Origin: Clostridiaceae bacterium AF10-41
GTDB lineage: Bacteria; Bacillota; Clostridia; Clostridiales; Clostridiaceae
Length of the DNA stretch: 18,923 nucleotides
Direction: 5' to 3'
Assembly: GCA_027686065.1 (NCBI GenBank)
Contig: JAQCTH010000068.1
Coordinates: forward strand, 1 to 18,923
Under the pieces are notes generated by a model. The model saw only the letters and a list, made by a program, of their open reading frames with translations, was not told where the DNA came from and did no database searches. The translations under genes and the position numbers were made by a program. Below are positions 14,762-18,923 of the stretch, piece after piece (the first letter of the stretch is position 1; each line of letters starts with the position of its first letter).

Positions 14762-14795
14762 CCTATAAGAGTTTTATAGGCACTAAAAAGTTCCC
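14762..14795 (-). promoter_or_regulatory. candidate ECF autoregulatory promoter
   Basis: On the minus strand GGGAACTTTTT (14785-14795) matches the GGAAC-type -35 core of many ECF promoters. A hairpin-like CCTATAA/TTATAGG pair (14762-14780) covers the expected -10 zone, so the -10 cannot be fixed. It lies between the NlpC/P60 stop codon and the sigma gene. ECF genes usually drive their own expression, which supports the call. Confidence 0.4.
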
Positions 14796-14805
14796 TAAAA
14801 ATTTA

Positions 14806-15417
14806 TTATTCTAAAGATTTTATATAATCAAGGGGTCTATATATTACACTATCATCACCTAAATGAAGTTTACCGTCTTTTACTCCTCCAATTGGATATG
14901 GCAATTTATTATATGCATTTATTATTTCTCCCCTACCTTTGTATAAAACTACATGCCCTGGTGTATATATTAAATCTCCTGGTTGCAAATCTTCTTCGTT
15001 TACTTCATATCCCTGTAATATATCTTCTTGTTCAAAGGTTGAATATCCAATTTCAACTCCTGTTACTTCCCTATATGTCCAATAAGTTAGTCCAGAGCAA
15101 TCAAATGCCTGATTTCCTATGTAGGTTTCTCTTTTTAATGGATAGTATTCTTTTCCATAATAACCTATAAGTTCATCTAATCTTTCATCAGTCATAATTT
15201 CACCCTTTCCTCCCCATACATATTCTAAACCTATTTTTTCTTCTGATAATTTAATGACATCATTTACTATTGATTTTTCTTCTTCTGTCATATTAATTCC
15301 TTCATTTTCATATTTGTCCTTTTCATTTAAATTAATAAATATTAAAAATCCTACTACTATTAAAATTATTAAAGCTAATATAAAAGCTATATTACTATTG
15401 ACTACCTTCTTTCTCAT
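14806..15417 (-). CDS. membrane-anchored NlpC/P60 cell-wall hydrolase
   Basis: A 203-residue protein with an N-terminal signal anchor (about 9-29) after a basic start (MRKKVV) and an NlpC/P60 domain covering about 50-200. The catalytic Cys107 is in FDCSGLTYW, His155 in PGHVVLYKG, and the third polar residue is probably Asn167 in IINAYN. Such enzymes cut D-Glu to diamino-acid bonds in peptidoglycan peptides. The domain has an insert of about 35 residues (MTDERLDELIGYYGKEYYPL) between the EYVWGG strand and the Cys motif. There is no SH3 or LysM wall-binding domain. In-frame GTG codons at 15429 and 15420 are possible, but GGGGTGGG is best placed for the ATG at 15417. Confidence 0.88.
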   Translation of the reverse strand: MRKKVVNSNIAFILALIILIVVGFLIFINLNEKDKYENEGINMTEEEKSIVNDVIKLSEEKIGLEYVWGGKGEIMTDERLDELIGYYGKEYYPLKRETYIGNQAFDCSGLTYWTYREVTGVEIGYSTFEQEDILQGYEVNEEDLQPGDLIYTPGHVVLYKGRGEIINAYNKLPYPIGGVKDGKLHLGDDSVIYRPLDYIKSLE

Positions 15418-15442
15418 CACAAATCCCACCCCATATAATTAC

Positions 15443-15471
15443 AATATATATTAATTTTAACTTACAACCAA
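15443..15471 (-). promoter_or_regulatory. candidate promoter of the NlpC/P60 gene
   Basis: On the minus strand TTGGTT (15466-15471) and TATATT (15443-15448) are 17 bases apart. The -35 lies inside one arm of an inverted repeat, AACCAAA (15466-15472) and TTTGGTT (15490-15496), which could be an operator. Confidence 0.5.
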
Positions 15472-15515
15472 ATTTTTTCATAATTACTTTTTGGTTACAA
15501 AATAATTTACTCCAA

Positions 15516-15570
15516 TTAAAAAACTATATCCAATTGAAAATTATAACTTCAATTGGATATAGTTTTTTAA
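15516..15570. terminator. intrinsic terminator after fbp
   Basis: A perfect 23-base inverted repeat (15516-15538 and 15548-15570) with a nine-base loop. On the minus strand the stem ends in TTTTTT and it lies 38 bases after the fbp stop. The arms are symmetric, so it could also act on the plus strand, though no plus-strand gene enters it. Confidence 0.9.
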
Positions 15571-15608
15571 TAAATATATTATTCTTAAATATTCATAAAT
15601 TTTAAACT

Positions 15609-17603
15609 TTACTTTATTAATCCTTTTCTGTATGCTGTAAGTAACATTTTTAAATCTCTTATTTGACTTTTTAATTCCATACCAACATCCGTATCTTTAA
15701 CTCTTTTTCTTTCTAATCTCTTTTCTACTATCATTGTTGTAGAAAGAATATCTCTTTCTTTAACTATAGCTTCTTCTGTGGAATCAAATGGTTCGTGAGC
15801 AACTAGTTGAAACCCATAAGAATTATATATTAATGTATATCCTGCAATTCCAGTATGACTTCTATAAGCTTTAGCAAATCCGCCATCTATTACCATTAAT
15901 TTACCGTTAGCTTTTATAGGGCTTTCTCCACTTTTATTCTTAACAGGAACATGTCCATTAATTATTCTTCCTTCAATAGGGTCAACAGCAAATTCCATAA
16001 GAATTTTCTTACATACTTCCTCATCATCTCTCCATTTATAATATGGATTTTTATACTCTTTATGAGTTGATTTATCATCTATAAAATATCTTTCAAAAGT
16101 AGTCATTTTCTCTTTCCCAAAAAGTGATGAATTTGCCCCAGCCCAAAGATACCACATTATATCCATTCCATATTCTCTTTCTCTTGTATCCCTTTTACTA
16201 AAATATCCTTCTCTCACTAAAGATTCAAATTTTTCTAAAAGTGCTTTCCCACTATATTCTTTTCCTTGTATATTCATACTTGAAAAATTTTTATTAGACT
16301 CTAGAGGAATACAGCCATGAAATAATAAGCTATCGTTATACTTTAAATAAATATTTCCTTTTTCAAATAAAAACAAAATATGCCTTTGTAGTTTTTCACT
16401 ATTAACAAAAGATGATTCTAATTTTTCAATTAATATTTCTTCTTCTTTTGTAAGTTTATATGGATTGTTTTTATCTATAGTTGGAAATGTCTTATCATTA
16501 AGCTCATATATATTGTTATTTATTTTAATAGTTCCCTTTTCATAATCTATATAATTCAAAAGTAGCCTATGTTCCATTTCAAACTCTTTATTTCTCTTAA
16601 TTATATCGTTTTCAAGTTTGAATTGTATTATAGTTATTGCTTTATGCATTTTAGAAATCAAATCAATTTCAGAGTTGCTATATATATTTTTATCAGTTAC
16701 TTTTGGAATAAAATTTTTGCATAAATCATCTTTATAGTATTTCAGTGCAAATGTTGCTAATGGTAACATATTAATTCCATAGATATCCTCAATTATATCT
16801 AAATTAGAATATCTTGCTGAAATTCTTAATACATTTGCTATACATACCTTTGATCCCGCTGCAGCTCCCATCCAAAGCATATCATGGTTTCCCCATTGTA
16901 TGTCAACTGAATGGTAATTAATTAGTGTATCTAATATTATATCTGGTCTTGGCCCTCTATCATATATATCTCCCAATATATGAAGCCTATCAATAACTAA
17001 TCTTTGTATAAGTTTAGATAAAGCAATAATAAATTCATTTGCTCTATCTATGTCAATAATTGTAGTAATTATTTTATCATAATACTTCTGCTTATCTACT
17101 TCACTGCTTTGTTCATGCAGTAACTCCTCTATAACGTAAGCAAAATCCTTTGGCAAAGCCTTCCTAACTTTAGACCTTGTATATTTTGATGAAACAAATC
17201 TACATAACTCAATTAATCTATATAAAGTTATTTTATACCAATCATTAATGTTTTTTTCTTCCTTTAAGACTATCTCTAATTTCTGTTCAGGATAATATAC
17301 TAAAGTTGCTAAACTTTTCTTTTCACTTTCCATTAATGAATTTCCAAATATATCTTCAATCTTCCTTTTAACCATTCCAGATCCATTTTTTAAAACGTGT
17401 ATAAAAGGCTCATATTCTCCATGTATATCACTTAGAAAATGCTCTGTTCCTTTTGGTAAATTTAAAATTGCTTCTAAGTTAATAATTTCTGTAGATGCTT
17501 CTGCAATACTCTGATATTGTTTAGCTAATAATCTTAAATAATCTTGTCTTGAAATATCTTGTATTAGTATATTCTCATCATCAAGGTTATTATATTTATC
17601 CAT
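15609..17603 (-). CDS. fbp: class III fructose-1,6-bisphosphatase
   Basis: A 664-residue enzyme, close to the length of the B. subtilis enzyme (about 670). It removes the 1-phosphate of fructose-1,6-bisphosphate in gluconeogenesis and belongs to the metallophosphatase superfamily rather than to class I or II. Metal-binding motifs are visible: SDIHGEY (about 58-64), GDIYDRGP (211-218), WGNHDMLW (237-244), FHGCIP (428-433) and INGHVPV (548-554), with IDGGFAKAY near 572. Similarity to the Bacillus protein extends over nearly the whole length. An ATG at 17621 is in frame but lacks an SD; GGAGGAG lies just before the ATG at 17603, which I chose, giving six residues fewer. The PhzF-like gene ends only 22 bases upstream, so they are probably cotranscribed. 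Confidence 0.95.
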   Translation of the reverse strand: MDKYNNLDDENILIQDISRQDYLRLLAKQYQSIAEASTEIINLEAILNLPKGTEHFLSDIHGEYEPFIHVLKNGSGMVKRKIEDIFGNSLMESEKKSLATLVYYPEQKLEIVLKEEKNINDWYKITLYRLIELCRFVSSKYTRSKVRKALPKDFAYVIEELLHEQSSEVDKQKYYDKIITTIIDIDRANEFIIALSKLIQRLVIDRLHILGDIYDRGPRPDIILDTLINYHSVDIQWGNHDMLWMGAAAGSKVCIANVLRISARYSNLDIIEDIYGINMLPLATFALKYYKDDLCKNFIPKVTDKNIYSNSEIDLISKMHKAITIIQFKLENDIIKRNKEFEMEHRLLLNYIDYEKGTIKINNNIYELNDKTFPTIDKNNPYKLTKEEEILIEKLESSFVNSEKLQRHILFLFEKGNIYLKYNDSLLFHGCIPLESNKNFSSMNIQGKEYSGKALLEKFESLVREGYFSKRDTREREYGMDIMWYLWAGANSSLFGKEKMTTFERYFIDDKSTHKEYKNPYYKWRDDEEVCKKILMEFAVDPIEGRIINGHVPVKNKSGESPIKANGKLMVIDGGFAKAYRSHTGIAGYTLIYNSYGFQLVAHEPFDSTEEAIVKERDILSTTMIVEKRLERKRVKDTDVGMELKSQIRDLKMLLTAYRKGLIK

Positions 17604-17625
17604 ACTAATATTCTCCTCCATAAAT

Positions 17626-18456
17626 TTAAAGATATAATTCGCCCTTTAATACTATAGCTGCTTCACCACTTAATTTTACTCTATCATCTTCTAACAATTC
17701 TAATGAAATTTCTCCACCTCTATCTGAAGCTTGATATGCAATCATTTTTATTTTATTTAATTTATTACTCCAATAATTAGCTAATAAGGTATGAACCGAG
17801 CCTGTCACTGGATCCTCATTTATGCCTGCCCATGGATTAAAATACCTTGAAATAAAATCATATTTCTCATCTCCTATGCAAGTAACAGCTATCCCCTTTA
17901 CATTAGTTTCAAAATTTAATAATTTTAACATCTCAAAGTTTGGTTTTAAATTTAGTACCTCTTCTTTATCTTTTAACTCTATAACAAGTTTTCTTGTTTC
18001 TTTACCTATTATAGCTTTTGAATAATTTATTATGTCCATAGCCTTTAATACATCTTTTGTTAAATGAAAATTTAAAGGCTTATCTATTGGAAAGTCTAAA
18101 CTTATTTTTTCATTTTCTTTTTTAGCAGTAAGTATTCCACTTTGAGTTCTGTATTTTATCTCTTGTTCTTTTATATTAAATTCATCAAATAAAATTTTTG
18201 ATGTTGCTATAGTTGCATGACCACATAAATCTACCTCTACTTTTGGAGTAAACCACCTTAAAGAAAATAAATTACACTTACTTATATTAGAGTTTTCTAA
18301 TGGTTTTACAAATGCTGTTTCTGATAAATTCATTTCCTGAGCAATATTTTTCATTAACTCATCATCTATGTCTTTTTCTAAAATACAAACTGCTGCTGAA
18401 TTCCCTTTAAAAACTTTACTTGTAAAAGCATCTACTTGATATATATTAATCTTCAC
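17626..18456 (-). CDS. PhzF-family isomerase/epimerase-like protein
   Basis: A 276-residue protein of the PhzF family, which has the two-domain diaminopimelate-epimerase-like fold but is cofactor-free. The catalytic glutamate is Glu46 in MNLSETAFV. Other family motifs are [16 protein letters not shown] (10-25), DLCGHATIA (76-84) and [17 protein letters not shown] (213-229). PhzF itself isomerises an intermediate of phenazine synthesis. Most relatives, including this one, have no known substrate, and no phenazine genes are present. The start is GTG with AGGAGGG before it. It lies between a DUF3221-like gene (33 bases upstream) and fbp (22 bases downstream). Confidence 0.92.
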   Translation of the reverse strand: MKINIYQVDAFTSKVFKGNSAAVCILEKDIDDELMKNIAQEMNLSETAFVKPLENSNISKCNLFSLRWFTPKVEVDLCGHATIATSKILFDEFNIKEQEIKYRTQSGILTAKKENEKISLDFPIDKPLNFHLTKDVLKAMDIINYSKAIIGKETRKLVIELKDKEEVLNLKPNFEMLKLLNFETNVKGIAVTCIGDEKYDFISRYFNPWAGINEDPVTGSVHTLLANYWSNKLNKIKMIAYQASDRGGEISLELLEDDRVKLSGEAAIVLKGELYL

Positions 18457-18489
18457 TTTTCCCTCCTATAGTTTCGTAACAATATTTAC

Positions 18490-18846
18490 TTATTTTATCC
18501 TTATAATTTTAGCATCTACTTGAACAGGGTAACTTTCTCTTATTGGTCCTGTAATTATCACTTCTACTTTATCTCCTACTTTAATATCTGATAATTTTAA
18601 CCTTTCATTTGCCTCTTCTTTTATAATTTTCGTTCTTTTGGTTATATAAATACTTGCCTTATCAAATTCTGTATCTTCTTCAATATTTCCTTCTACTAAA
18701 ATATTACCTTTTTCATTTTCTTCATGTATTAATATTATTATTCCTCTTATAGCTATTTTATCATTTTTATGCTTTACTATAGTCCATACACTAATAATAC
18801 AAATACTTAATATTAGTATGCCTATATAAATTTTCTTAGACTTCAC
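18490..18846 (-). CDS. DUF3221/YobA-like anchored protein
   Basis: A 118-residue protein with a signal anchor (about residues 4-24) and a small beta-rich extracytoplasmic domain. The domain ends in LKVGDKVEV-type sequence (DIKVGDKVEVIITGPIRESYPVQVDAKIIRI, split over about 87-117). The pattern of ILVEG, then KASIYITKRTKI, then GDKVEV, then GP-ESYPVQ matches the DUF3221 (YobA-like) family of secreted OB-fold-like proteins of unknown role. The start is GTG with AAGGAGAC before it. It may be a lipid- or metal-binding surface protein, but no ligand can be read from the sequence. It is the first gene of a probable unit with the PhzF-like gene and fbp. The promoter would lie at the window edge and is not clear. 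Confidence 0.75.
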   Translation of the reverse strand: MKSKKIYIGILILSICIISVWTIVKHKNDKIAIRGIIILIHEENEKGNILVEGNIEEDTEFDKASIYITKRTKIIKEEANERLKLSDIKVGDKVEVIITGPIRESYPVQVDAKIIRIK

Positions 18847-18923
18847 ATTCTTTGTCTCCTTAAAATTAATTTCTAACTATTGTAATTTTACTATTTTTAG
18901 ATATATAAATATACATTAATTAA

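Noticed and set aside
14762..14780. CCTATAA/TTATAGG hairpin as a terminator of the NlpC/P60 gene
   Set aside because: The stem is weak and has no T-run on the minus strand, so it is not an intrinsic terminator; it falls in the ECF promoter region instead.
14892..15170. Plus-strand open frame of 92 codons
   Set aside because: It is the complement of the NlpC/P60 domain, whose catalytic motifs are clear on the minus strand.
1..18923. tRNA or rRNA genes, CRISPR arrays, insertion sequences, prophage or toxin-antitoxin modules
   Set aside because: No CCA-ended cloverleaf, regularly spaced repeats, transposase or integrase motifs were seen. The small nucleotidyltransferase lacks an adjacent toxin-like gene inside the window.

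Overview
The window is very AT-rich DNA with compact genes, strong AGGAGG-type ribosome binding sites, several TTG and GTG starts, and intrinsic terminators with T-tails. A class III fructose-1,6-bisphosphatase, a tyrosine T-box ahead of tyrS, and a DUF4179-type ECF sigma/anti-sigma pair point to a Firmicute of the genus Clostridium (sensu stricto). The species cannot be told from this sequence. Almost all genes are on the minus strand; only a YibE/F-like gene and a 56-codon gene are on the plus strand. I see no tRNA, rRNA, CRISPR array, insertion sequence or phage gene.

Layout from left to right (minus-strand units are transcribed right to left). (1) 26-1821: an apparent operon of an EcsC-family protein, a VOC-fold protein and a small nucleotidyltransferase. 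(2) 1995-3945: a MutS2-like ATPase without the usual Smr nuclease tail, followed by a strong terminator. (3) 4065-4315: a gene-free stretch with its own promoter and terminator and extensive long-range pairing, probably a structured non-coding RNA (6S-like in shape). (4) 4325-5589: an MFS transporter with a TTG start, preceded by a six-codon leader ORF with a perfect Shine-Dalgarno sequence, which suggests translational attenuation. (5) 5624-8604: a MacAB-like ABC export operon (adaptor, ATPase, FtsX-fold permease). (6) 8635-9157: a small four-helix membrane protein with its own promoter. (7) 9217-10821, plus strand: a YibE/F-family membrane protein and a 56-residue very basic protein, closed by a bidirectional terminator. 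(8) 10909-12804: tyrS with a long leader containing a complete T-box (UAC specifier, T-box sequence, terminator). (9) 12827-14734: an ECF sigma factor and its overlapping membrane-anchored DUF4179 anti-sigma partner. (10) 14806-15471: a membrane-anchored NlpC/P60 cell-wall hydrolase. (11) 15516-18846: a probable operon of a DUF3221-like protein, a PhzF-fold protein and fbp.

Most genes are chromosomal housekeeping or envelope/stress functions. The parts that known families do not explain are regulatory: the leader peptide before the MFS gene, the structured RNA between the MFS and MutS2-like genes, an AT-rich palindrome apparently inserted inside the tyrS T-box leader, a roughly 200-base spacer between the T-box terminator and tyrS, and a seven-G tract in the ribosome binding site of the ECF sigma gene. 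No calculation or database search was run; family calls rest on recognised motifs.
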